Source of the DNA: Paenibacillus lautus NBRC 15380
GTDB lineage: Bacteria; Bacillota; Bacilli; Paenibacillales; Paenibacillaceae
NCBI RefSeq assembly: GCF_004000945.1
Contig: NZ_BIMF01000005.1
Span: forward strand, 1-64,000
Direction of reading: 5' to 3'
Length of the DNA: 64,000 nt
Every line of letters begins with the position of its first letter. Positions within the stretch are counted from its first letter, which is position 1. The notes beneath the pieces were generated by a model, which saw nothing but the letters and a program-made list of their open reading frames with translations, did not search any database and was not told the DNA's origin. Positions 17,624 through 24,844 of the stretch are shown piece by piece. The position numbers and the translations under genes were made by a program.

Positions 17624-18433
17624 GTGATAAGACTGAAAACTCTCGTGATTAAACGGAAGCGGTATTCTGTACTAAAAGCTGCTGGGCAACGAAAACGCAG
17701 GAACTTCAAGAAGCGCAAATGCAAGCAAGTCGTGTCACCAAGCAACAAAAGAAGGATCAGGTCATGCAAATCTGGATTCGATCATTCGGGCAACATCCCA
17801 TCTGAATTGTCGGAAAGACAACGGGGAAGGAGCTTAGAGGGATTACCTGGATTACCTGGATTACCTGGATTACCTGGATTGCCTGGTCAGCCAGGTAATC
17901 CAGGGCTTCAAGGTGATCCAGGCATTCAAGGGCCTCCAGGCGCGCCAGGTCTTCCGGGATCCGCCGGACCAGCAGGTATTCCGGGTCCGATGGGTCCCCA
18001 AGGACTGCCGGGTGTCCAAGGTATTCCCGGGGCACAAGGCATACAAGGTCCTCCAGGTCTCCAAGGGCCTCCAGGCCCCCCGGGTCCGCAGGGCATCCAA
18101 GGATTACCGGGAAGCGTGATTGTGCCGGAGATCATGGTGCTGCCGACCACGCTTCGTTATTTTTACGTATTGATGTCCGAGGTTAAACTGGATGCTCCCT
18201 TCGTCATATCTGCCGGGCAATTTACGGATGACAACGGAAATCCTACATTTCAGAGCATAGAGGTCGGTCCGAACAGCTCCTCGACTGTTTATATCAACGG
18301 CATGATTCAGGAAGGACGAATATACACCCTCACGCCGGAAGCACTTACCTTGTATTCTCCAGGCGATGTGCTTCTGGCCGGAACGCCGATTTTACTGGAG
18401 GTCCTCTATCTCACCGTTCAGGTGGTGGCTTAG
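17624..18433 (+). CDS. Collagen-like repeat protein with C-terminal DUF4183 domain
   Basis: Protein of 269 residues in three parts: a very basic N-terminus (about 1-70, many Lys/Arg), a collagen-like region of about 30 Gly-X-Y triplets (about 73-163, GLPGLPG, GPPGAPG, GPPGPPG), and a DUF4183 domain (about 165-269) with [13 protein letters not shown] and [10 protein letters not shown]. Similar proteins form filaments or nap on spores. The first part of the triplet region is encoded by a 9-bp tandem repeat, so its length may vary between strains. The GTG at 17624 is the first possible start and lacks a strong ribosome site, so the true start is uncertain. Confidence 0.82.
   Translation: MIRLKTLVIKRKRYSVLKAAGQRKRRNFKKRKCKQVVSPSNKRRIRSCKSGFDHSGNIPSELSERQRGRSLEGLPGLPGLPGLPGLPGQPGNPGLQGDPGIQGPPGAPGLPGSAGPAGIPGPMGPQGLPGVQGIPGAQGIQGPPGLQGPPGPPGPQGIQGLPGSVIVPEIMVLPTTLRYFYVLMSEVKLDAPFVISAGQFTDDNGNPTFQSIEVGPNSSSTVYINGMIQEGRIYTLTPEALTLYSPGDVLLAGTPILLEVLYLTVQVVA
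17840..17884 (+). repeat. 9-bp tandem repeat encoding Gly-Leu-Pro
   Basis: Five consecutive copies of GGATTACCT, the last with one substitution (GGATTGCCT), in frame within the collagen-like gene. Slippage would add or remove whole Gly-Leu-Pro triplets. Confidence 0.95.
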
Positions 18434-18441
18434 AACGTACA

Positions 18442-18475
18442 AAGAACCCCACTGTACTCAGGCAGCGGGGTTCTT
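18442..18475. terminator. Bidirectional terminator between collagen-like gene and fucU
   Basis: AAGAACCCC / GGGGTTCTT stem between convergent stops at 18433 and 18488. Confidence 0.78.
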
Positions 18476-18487
18476 AACATTCCATTA

Positions 18488-18916
18488 TTAAATGACAACG
18501 CCTTTTTTGAGGATAACATTTGCATACAGCGCTTTTTCGCCTGTCGACACGATGGCATAAGCATTCTTCGCCCGTTCATAGAACGAGAATCGCTCTACCT
18601 CATCAAATTCTATGGGAACGGCGTGAAACTGCTGCACGATCTCACGGTATTCATCCCAGATCGGCGTTTCCACGGTATCTCCCGGCGTCACGGCCATCAG
18701 CGCTACCGGGGACTCAACATACGTATCCAGTGGAAATAACGGCAATATCGCGTCTAATAATGCAGGGATCCCGTGTCCGTCTGCCCGGACCAACCGCTGG
18801 GCGTGACTGGCTGCCGGGAAATTGGCATCGCCGAGCACAATTTCATCCGCGTGGCCCATCTCCATTAGAATCTTCAGCAGCTCAGGAGAGAGCAAATGAG
18901 ATATGCCTTTTAGCAT
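18488..18916 (-). CDS. fucU: L-fucose mutarotase (RbsD/FucU family)
   Basis: Sugar mutarotase of 142 residues interconverting anomers of L-fucose to feed the isomerase. The start MLKGISHLLSPELLKIL, then MGHADEIVLGDANFPA, is the hallmark of the RbsD/FucU fold, with the catalytic His in GHADE. The length matches FucU (about 140). The ATG at 18916 follows GAGGAGGAT; an upstream in-frame extension runs into the kinase gene and is rejected. It is the last gene of the fucose operon, 82 nt after the kinase stop. RbsD (ribose pyranase) is the alternative, but the context favours fucose. Confidence 0.9.
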   Translation of the reverse strand: MLKGISHLLSPELLKILMEMGHADEIVLGDANFPAASHAQRLVRADGHGIPALLDAILPLFPLDTYVESPVALMAVTPGDTVETPIWDEYREIVQQFHAVPIEFDEVERFSFYERAKNAYAIVSTGEKALYANVILKKGVVI

Positions 18917-18998
18917 GATATGACATCCTCCTCTATCGAATTTAGATGTAAGGCTTGGATATGGCAGGAGAACGTCATTCTCTAAGAATCCCGTAACC

Positions 18999-20510
18999 TC
19001 ACTGTTGTACCTGCTGCTGTTCGACAATGGTCTTGTAATGTTGGAATGCTGCCTCCCAATCCTCGTTGGACTCAGGGTCGTACCAGGCAAGCGGAAAAGA
19101 CCGCTTGACGAGCTCTACTCCCTCTTCCCGATTGCGTAATGTGCCATTCGCCACGAATTGAACCAGCATGTTCCCAATGGCACTTGCTTCGACCGGACCG
19201 GCCCACACCGTTCGGCCCATGGCATTGGCCGTATACCGGCATAACAGCTCGTTTTGAATGCCTCCGCCAACCATATGGAGCCCATCGTAACGCTGCCCTG
19301 TAAGGACCTCTATCCGTTCAAGTACTTCCCGGTATCTTAGGGCCAGGCTCTGCAATATGCACTGGACATACTCTCCGATGCTATGCGGAATGGGCTGCCC
19401 GGTCTCCCGGCAGTAATCCCGAATTTCAGCCGTCATATCCGCCGGAATCATGAAGCGCAGGTCATCGGGGTTTATGAAGCTGCGGAACGATTCCGCGTCC
19501 TGTGCGAGTTCAACCAGCTCTGCAAACGAATACGTCAATCCTTGATTCTCCCATTGCCGCTTGCACTCCTGAAGAATCCAGAGGCCCATGATATTCTTCA
19601 GCAACTGAAAGGTCTGATAAGCTCCACCCTCATTGGAGAAGTCTTCTTTCAGCACGTCCGTATGGACAAGCGGCTCCGGAAGCTCGGTTCCGAGAAGCGA
19701 CCAGGTTCCGCATACAAGATAGGCAAAACGGGATGTGTTCGCCGGAACGGCTACCACGGCGGATTCCGTATCATGCGATGCTACAGCAATCGCTTTAATC
19801 GCCGGAATGCCTAGCTCTTGCGCCACCGTATCCTGCAGTCTGCCAATCACGGTTCCCGGCTGTACGGGTTCAATGAACAGGGGTACGGGAAGCCCCAGCT
19901 CCTCCATTAGTGGTTCATTCCACTTGCCTTCTGTAACATGGTATAGCTGGGTAGTGGTGGCCATGGTGAACTCGCACGCCTGGACCCCGGTCAGAAAATA
20001 GTTCAGCAGATCTGGAGTGAGCAGAAACTTATCCGCAATATCCAGCATCGGAGATTTTGACTTCAGCATCGCATTTAACTGGAAGATCGTGTTAAACGGC
20101 ATGAATTGCAGACCGCTCTCTTGAAACAGACGTTCTCTCCCGACCTGCTCGCAGGTTTGCTCCACCATGCCTTCCGTGCGCAGATCCCGGTAATGATAAG
20201 GAACTCCGATGAGCTCCCCGTTACGGTCAATCAGTCCATAATCGACGCCCCATGAATCGATGCCATAACTGACCGGTTGATGGCCGGTCTGGAACGCTTT
20301 ACGGATGCCATGCTTAACCTCCTGCAGCAGCATCGGGAAATTCCAGTGCAAATGCTTTCCCATCTGGACGGGTATATTGGCAAAGCGGTGAATCTCCGTA
20401 ATCTTCAGCATGCCGGGGGAGTCATGATCAGAAGCGGTAATTTCGCCAAGCAGCGCCCGGCCGCTGCTGGCCCCCAAGTCAAACGCAAGCACCGCAGATG
20501 AATTGCTCAT
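18999..20510 (-). CDS. FGGY-family deoxysugar kinase, RhaB-like, probable L-fuculokinase
   Basis: ATP-dependent sugar kinase of 503 residues. It has the phosphate-1 motif AFDLGASSGRALLG, the middle-domain YGIDSWGVDYGLID, and the C-terminal LHMVGGGIQNELLCRYTANAMG. By sequence it belongs to the rhamnulokinase branch and resembles the second kinase at 55022-56491, but its place between fucA and fucU indicates phosphorylation of L-fuculose. ATG codons occur at 20519 and 20510; the second is better spaced from GGAAGG and is used. I give no symbol because fucK and rhaB are both defensible. Confidence 0.87.
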   Translation of the reverse strand: MSNSSAVLAFDLGASSGRALLGEITASDHDSPGMLKITEIHRFANIPVQMGKHLHWNFPMLLQEVKHGIRKAFQTGHQPVSYGIDSWGVDYGLIDRNGELIGVPYHYRDLRTEGMVEQTCEQVGRERLFQESGLQFMPFNTIFQLNAMLKSKSPMLDIADKFLLTPDLLNYFLTGVQACEFTMATTTQLYHVTEGKWNEPLMEELGLPVPLFIEPVQPGTVIGRLQDTVAQELGIPAIKAIAVASHDTESAVVAVPANTSRFAYLVCGTWSLLGTELPEPLVHTDVLKEDFSNEGGAYQTFQLLKNIMGLWILQECKRQWENQGLTYSFAELVELAQDAESFRSFINPDDLRFMIPADMTAEIRDYCRETGQPIPHSIGEYVQCILQSLALRYREVLERIEVLTGQRYDGLHMVGGGIQNELLCRYTANAMGRTVWAGPVEASAIGNMLVQFVANGTLRNREEGVELVKRSFPLAWYDPESNEDWEAAFQHYKTIVEQQQVQQ

Positions 20511-20587
20511 ACGCCGCATCCTTCCTCACCTTTAGTTCGATACCTATTCAAATTCCAACCACCCGAGATCTGAACCTTAACCAATAT

Positions 20588-21247
20588 TTATTTCATCTTC
20601 TGCAGAAGCTGAATACGATAATCTTCGCTCTCCAGTGCAGCGATATCATCCACTTCCTGGTCCGTCAGCGGCACCGGCGTGCCGGCCGCCTTGGCGCTCA
20701 GATAAATTTTGGCGCTCTCTTCAACCACCTGGGTTCGGTAATATGCTTCGCGCAGATTCCGGCCGGTTGTGACCAGTCCATGGTTACCAAGCAATATAGA
20801 ACTGGCCGTAGTCACTTTCTCCGCGACGGCATCTGCCAGCAAATCTGTCGTAGGAATGATGTAAGGAATGTATGCGGTACGTCCAACCAATGCCGCCTGG
20901 TCCGGAAACATCACCGGCAGTTCCTTCTCCACCAACGTAAAGGCAATGCAATGGGATGGATGTGTATGCACCATTGCCCCGATATCGGGGTTGCTTCGGT
21001 ATCCGTACAGGTGCATCAGCACTTCGGACGATGGCCGTAGACCTATATCGGTAATATCGCCAGTCGGGATATCCACTTCAATCCATTGCTCCGGCTCGAT
21101 CTCCTCCAGTGCAAAACCGCTCGGGGACAAATACATTTTGTCCCCGGCTCTGGCGCTGATGTTTCCTCCCGGTCCTACAACGAGTCCGCTGTCGACGATT
21201 TTTTTGGCATATTTGCAGAGCTCGTTTCTCGTTTCTACATTCAGCAT
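20588..21247 (-). CDS. fucA: L-fuculose-1-phosphate aldolase, class II aldolase family
   Basis: Zinc-dependent aldolase of 219 residues cleaving L-fuculose-1-phosphate to DHAP and L-lactaldehyde. Visible family features are GGNISAR near residue 30, the zinc ligands in AMVHTHPSHCIAF, and ILLGNHGLVTTGRNLREAYYRTQVVE. Length and motifs match FucA/AraD proteins. The ATG at 21247 has GAGAGGAGAG upstream. It lies between the isomerase (24 nt upstream) and the kinase, so all three steps of fucose breakdown are in one operon. The L-lactaldehyde produced can enter the same route as that from rhamnose. Confidence 0.93.
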   Translation of the reverse strand: MLNVETRNELCKYAKKIVDSGLVVGPGGNISARAGDKMYLSPSGFALEEIEPEQWIEVDIPTGDITDIGLRPSSEVLMHLYGYRSNPDIGAMVHTHPSHCIAFTLVEKELPVMFPDQAALVGRTAYIPYIIPTTDLLADAVAEKVTTASSILLGNHGLVTTGRNLREAYYRTQVVEESAKIYLSAKAAGTPVPLTDQEVDDIAALESEDYRIQLLQKMK

Positions 21248-21271
21248 GATTCGCTCTCCTCTCGAATGACC

Positions 21272-23065
21272 TTATTTATATAGAGGACCGAAGTTCTGGC
21301 AAGCGCGGAAATCGGCGCTCTCCGGATCGGATGTTCCGAACATTCCCCATGCGCGTGGACGGAACACCTCTTCGGCGGGCACATTATGCATGTTGACCGG
21401 AATTCGCAGCACCGAAGCCAGCGTGATAAGATCTGCTCCGATATGTCCGTAACTGATCACGCCATGGTTAGCGCCCCACTGGTTCATGACCTCATAAACG
21501 CTTGAGAACGCACCCTGTCCCGTGAGGTTCGGTACGAACCAGGTCGTTGGCCATGTCGGATCCGTACGTTTATCGAGCGTATCGTGCACCTCCGCCGGCA
21601 GGTCCACAGAATAACCTTCCGCGATTTGCAGGACGGGACCAAGCCCTTTCACCAGGTTAAGACGGAACATGGTCATCGGCATGCCGCCGCGTGTCAAGTA
21701 GTCGGTCGAGTAACCGCCGCCCCGGAAATACTCAAGGTTAGCCGGTCTCCACTGCGTGGCCTTGAGCGTGCGATCAACCTCTTCATCCGTGATCTCCCAG
21801 AACGGCTTCATAGCCGGTTTGCCGTCAATCTCCTGCTCGCCCGTTCCATCCAGTGCAGCCGAGCCGGAATTGATCAAATGCAGGATACCGTTCTCCGCTT
21901 TGCCTTCCAGCTTATAGCCGGTAACCCGTTCCACCGAAGCCGGACTCCAGTACGTCCGAACATCCGCAAAAATCTGTGCCGTATTGGTTAACAGGTATCC
22001 GAACAGCATGCCGACTCCATTGAGGCTGTCATTCTCCGTTGCCACGATATACGGCGAACGTCTGCCGTTCCAATCGAAGGAGGAATTGAGGATGGTCTCC
22101 AGGAAGTCACCGTTAGGGGAATGATCCGTCCACTGGCGCTGACCTTGGAATCCGGAAGCGATTGCGCTGTGGCCCTGAGCTTCCTCTTCGAAGCCAAGCT
22201 CCTTCAGACGCGGATTGCCAATCATCAAATCGCGGGTGATCAGCGTCATTTTAACGACGGTTTCCCACTCCAGATCCTTGCGCTCCCGGCTATTCTGGAG
22301 ATGATCCGGGTTGTTATCCGGTCCTTCCGTGCAGTTCTCCTTCACCCAAGCAAGCGCCTGCTCATACTCCTCAGGGTCATAGATGCCTTCTTCCAAACGG
22401 CGCGTAAACTCGCTCATGTCGACGTATTCATTCCGCATGCCCAGATACTCCTGGAAGAAGCTGTCGTCCACGATCGAGCCGGCGATGCCCATCGACACCG
22501 AGCCCATGGACAAATACGATTGTCCGCGCATATAAGCAGCAGCCAAGCCGCTCCGTGCAAAACGCAGAAGCTTCTCTTGAACGTCATCCGGAATGCGGGT
22601 ATCCCCCTCATCCTGAACGTCTTCGCCATAGATGCCGAATGCAGGAAGTCCCTTCTGCGCATGCGCGGACAGTACGGCGGCCAGGTAAACCGCGCCTGGA
22701 CGTCCTGTTCCGTTGAAGCCCCATACCGCCTTCGGACGCGAAGGATCCACATCCATCGTCTCGGTGCCGTAACACCAGCAAGGCGTAACGGTTATGGTCA
22801 GGCCGACCTCGGCATTCTTGAATTTTTTGGCAGCCGCAGTCGCTTCGGCCACGCCGCCAATGCAAGTATCCGCAATCACGCATTCAACCGGCTCGCCGTT
22901 CGGATATTTGAGCTCCTTCGTCAACATCTCGGCGACGGCCTTGGCCAGATTCATGGTCTGTTCCTCGAGAGATTCCCGTACCCCTCTCCGTCTTCCATCT
23001 ATCGTAGGGCGAATGCCGATTTTCGGAAATCCGTCCCGCCATCTGTAATCGTTTTCAATTGTCAT
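21272..23065 (-). CDS. fucI: L-fucose isomerase
   Basis: Manganese-dependent isomerase of 597 residues converting L-fucose to L-fuculose. [40 protein letters not shown] and [19 protein letters not shown] match FucI closely; the last contains the catalytic Glu and the Asp follows in [10 protein letters not shown]. The C-terminal [10 protein letters not shown] is also typical, and length is as for E. coli FucI (591). A GTG at 23074 is possible, but GGGAGG spacing suits the ATG at 23065. First gene of the fucose operon, divergent from the AraC-type gene that probably controls it. Confidence 0.95.
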   Translation of the reverse strand: MTIENDYRWRDGFPKIGIRPTIDGRRRGVRESLEEQTMNLAKAVAEMLTKELKYPNGEPVECVIADTCIGGVAEATAAAKKFKNAEVGLTITVTPCWCYGTETMDVDPSRPKAVWGFNGTGRPGAVYLAAVLSAHAQKGLPAFGIYGEDVQDEGDTRIPDDVQEKLLRFARSGLAAAYMRGQSYLSMGSVSMGIAGSIVDDSFFQEYLGMRNEYVDMSEFTRRLEEGIYDPEEYEQALAWVKENCTEGPDNNPDHLQNSRERKDLEWETVVKMTLITRDLMIGNPRLKELGFEEEAQGHSAIASGFQGQRQWTDHSPNGDFLETILNSSFDWNGRRSPYIVATENDSLNGVGMLFGYLLTNTAQIFADVRTYWSPASVERVTGYKLEGKAENGILHLINSGSAALDGTGEQEIDGKPAMKPFWEITDEEVDRTLKATQWRPANLEYFRGGGYSTDYLTRGGMPMTMFRLNLVKGLGPVLQIAEGYSVDLPAEVHDTLDKRTDPTWPTTWFVPNLTGQGAFSSVYEVMNQWGANHGVISYGHIGADLITLASVLRIPVNMHNVPAEEVFRPRAWGMFGTSDPESADFRACQNFGPLYK

Positions 23066-23268
23066 GTATGTCACGCCTCCCTATAAGGAATATGACATCA
23101 TTGTAAGATTAATCGGTGCAAGAGATAACCCACTATTTTGTTATATCGAATCCTAATTTCAGCAAGACAGTGAACCATTCGGAACAGCCGATGTATACGA
23201 TTTCCGCATCGAAGGGCGTTTTGCATTATAATAGGTAGAGGATGTTGCTTTCCAGGAGGGACCAGAAC

Positions 23269-24126
23269 GTGCCAAAGATCGAAATCTCGCATAGTAAAAG
23301 CGATCACTTCCGCTTCATTAAAAATCCACAGCTGCTCTTTGCCGGGCAGGTCGTGGACGAGGACTTCTTTTATGGACCGCCGCAAATTCATGATTTCTGC
23401 GAGATCATCTACGTAGTAGAAGGACGCGGAGAATTCACCATTGCAGGAAAAATATACGAACTCAACAAAGGCGATGTCGCGATTTATAATCCCGGCATTC
23501 CTCACGAGGAGAGATCCATCACGGACGGGCCTTTTAAGGTGATCTACTGCGGCGTGGATTCGCTTCACATTGAAGGGGTTCCCCAAGGAATGCTGCTCCC
23601 GGCTTATGTGGAGCCGGTCATATCCTGCGAGAAATACGCTTATAAAGTGGAGAGCTATCTTTCCGAGATCCTCCGCGAATGCGATTCGCAGGTGCTGGGG
23701 TATGAAACGCTTAGCACCAACCTGCTGATGTCATTGATTACCGTGATCTATCGCATTGTGGATGTTAAACACCAATTCCAGTCCTTGAAGGGCAAGAACG
23801 AAATCGCGCTGCGGACCAAACACTTTATCGACACCAATTATACCCAGAGCATCAGTCTCAAGGACATCGCCGATACGATGTATGTCAGTCAGCATTATTT
23901 ATCCCATCTGTTCAAAAAAGAAGTCGGCGACTCCCCCTTCAATTACTTGATATCCCGCCGGATTGAAGAGGCCAAGCGCCTGCTGGCAGATTCCGAAATG
24001 CCGATCCATGAGGTTGCTTCTCAAGTGGGATACGGCAACGATAAGTACTTCTCGATGTTATTCAAGAAAATTACCGGACAAACGCCGAGTTCGTTCCGGG
24101 AACAAAGCAAAATGGCCATGGAGTAA
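23269..24126 (+). CDS. AraC-family transcriptional regulator of the fucose operon
   Basis: Regulator of 285 residues with an N-terminal cupin sugar-sensing domain (about 10-160; FCEIIYVVEGRGEFTIAG and KGDVAIYNPGIPHEER) and two AraC-type helix-turn-helix units at the C-terminus (LKDIADTMYVSQHYLSHLFKK and HEVASQVGYGNDKYFSMLFKK). The GTG at 23269 follows CCAGGAGGG and is chosen over the ATG at 23242, which lies in the Shine-Dalgarno region. A TATAAT -10 lies at 23227-23232. Divergence from fucI with a 203-nt shared region indicates control of that operon; the effector is probably L-fucose or L-fuculose. Confidence 0.9.
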   Translation: MPKIEISHSKSDHFRFIKNPQLLFAGQVVDEDFFYGPPQIHDFCEIIYVVEGRGEFTIAGKIYELNKGDVAIYNPGIPHEERSITDGPFKVIYCGVDSLHIEGVPQGMLLPAYVEPVISCEKYAYKVESYLSEILRECDSQVLGYETLSTNLLMSLITVIYRIVDVKHQFQSLKGKNEIALRTKHFIDTNYTQSISLKDIADTMYVSQHYLSHLFKKEVGDSPFNYLISRRIEEAKRLLADSEMPIHEVASQVGYGNDKYFSMLFKKITGQTPSSFREQSKMAME

Positions 24127-24276
24127 AGGGATTCATATGTGTAGACAGTTTAACGTGAATCCTCCTTTAAGCAGCCTAGTTCGGTACTCAACCGCACTAT
24201 GGTTGTTTAATTTTTCATGAAAAATGATTTTCCCTTGCGACATACTCGCTTTCTACGCTTCAAAAAGGCATGCAAA

Positions 24277-24316
24277 AAAGGCTCATTTCTCCTTATCCAA
24301 GTTGAAATGAGCCTTT
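24277..24316. terminator. Bidirectional terminator between the AraC regulator and the immunity gene
   Basis: AAAGGCTCATTTC / GAAATGAGCCTTT, a perfect 13-bp stem with A-tract on the left and T-rich sequence on the other strand. Confidence 0.85.
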
Positions 24317-24348
24317 GAAAGTTTATCAAGTGTTGGTTACTTAAATGA

Positions 24349-24840
24349 TTATCCAAAACTTTCTCTAGGATTTTTATAACACCAATCTGAGTCAAATGGT
24401 AGTGATTTTAATTGTTGCACGTCTTCCCAGCTGTAAACCCAATCATAATCCGCAACCCAAAAATAGTCGTCAGGATTTATTTTGAGATATTGATATATAA
24501 ATCGAAATACCAACTCTTCGACGCCAAAAATATCTTCAATTGCCCCTACTTGATATAGTTTATGATTGGAATCCAAACCCACATCCTCATAATAAAAAAA
24601 ATCAAGTTGTGGATTATCCAATGCATCTACATAAAGTATAAACGATTCATTATTTTCTCCTACTTTCTTATCATTAATATTCAACGTCGTAGAAAGCAAT
24701 TGTCCATTGCTGGCATAATTTTTACTGTTATGAAAGTTCAGCATGACATCCGCATGAAAAGCAGAAATAATAGAATCAGCTAAAAGACGCTCCGGTGAAT
24801 ATTTTTTGTGGTTCATTAAGATAAAAGCAGAAGTCCCCAT
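24349..24840 (-). CDS. Probable immunity protein for the adjacent PrsW-nuclease fusion
   Basis: Protein of 163 residues, acidic and rich in aromatic residues (YFWVADYDWVYSWEDV), with no signal peptide or membrane helix. I do not recognise a named family with certainty; small acidic proteins directly downstream of polymorphic toxins are typically cognate immunity proteins. The ATG at 24840 lies 4 nt after the toxin stop, and its ribosome site GGAGGT is inside the toxin 3' end, so translation is coupled. The gene is clearly more AT-rich than most of the window, like the toxin C-terminal domain, consistent with shared horizontal origin. The role is inferred from position and composition. Confidence 0.72.
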   Translation of the reverse strand: MGTSAFILMNHKKYSPERLLADSIISAFHADVMLNFHNSKNYASNGQLLSTTLNINDKKVGENNESFILYVDALDNPQLDFFYYEDVGLDSNHKLYQVGAIEDIFGVEELVFRFIYQYLKINPDDYFWVADYDWVYSWEDVQQLKSLPFDSDWCYKNPRESFG

Positions 24841-24844
24841 CCGA

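Noticed and set aside
17830-18110. Repetitive DNA resembling a CRISPR-like array
   Set aside because: The periodicity is 9 bp and encodes Gly-X-Y triplets; there are no spacers.
22121-23086. 321-codon frame antisense to fucI
   Set aside because: Antisense to a strongly conserved enzyme, no start signal, and Arg/His-rich composition typical of shadow frames.
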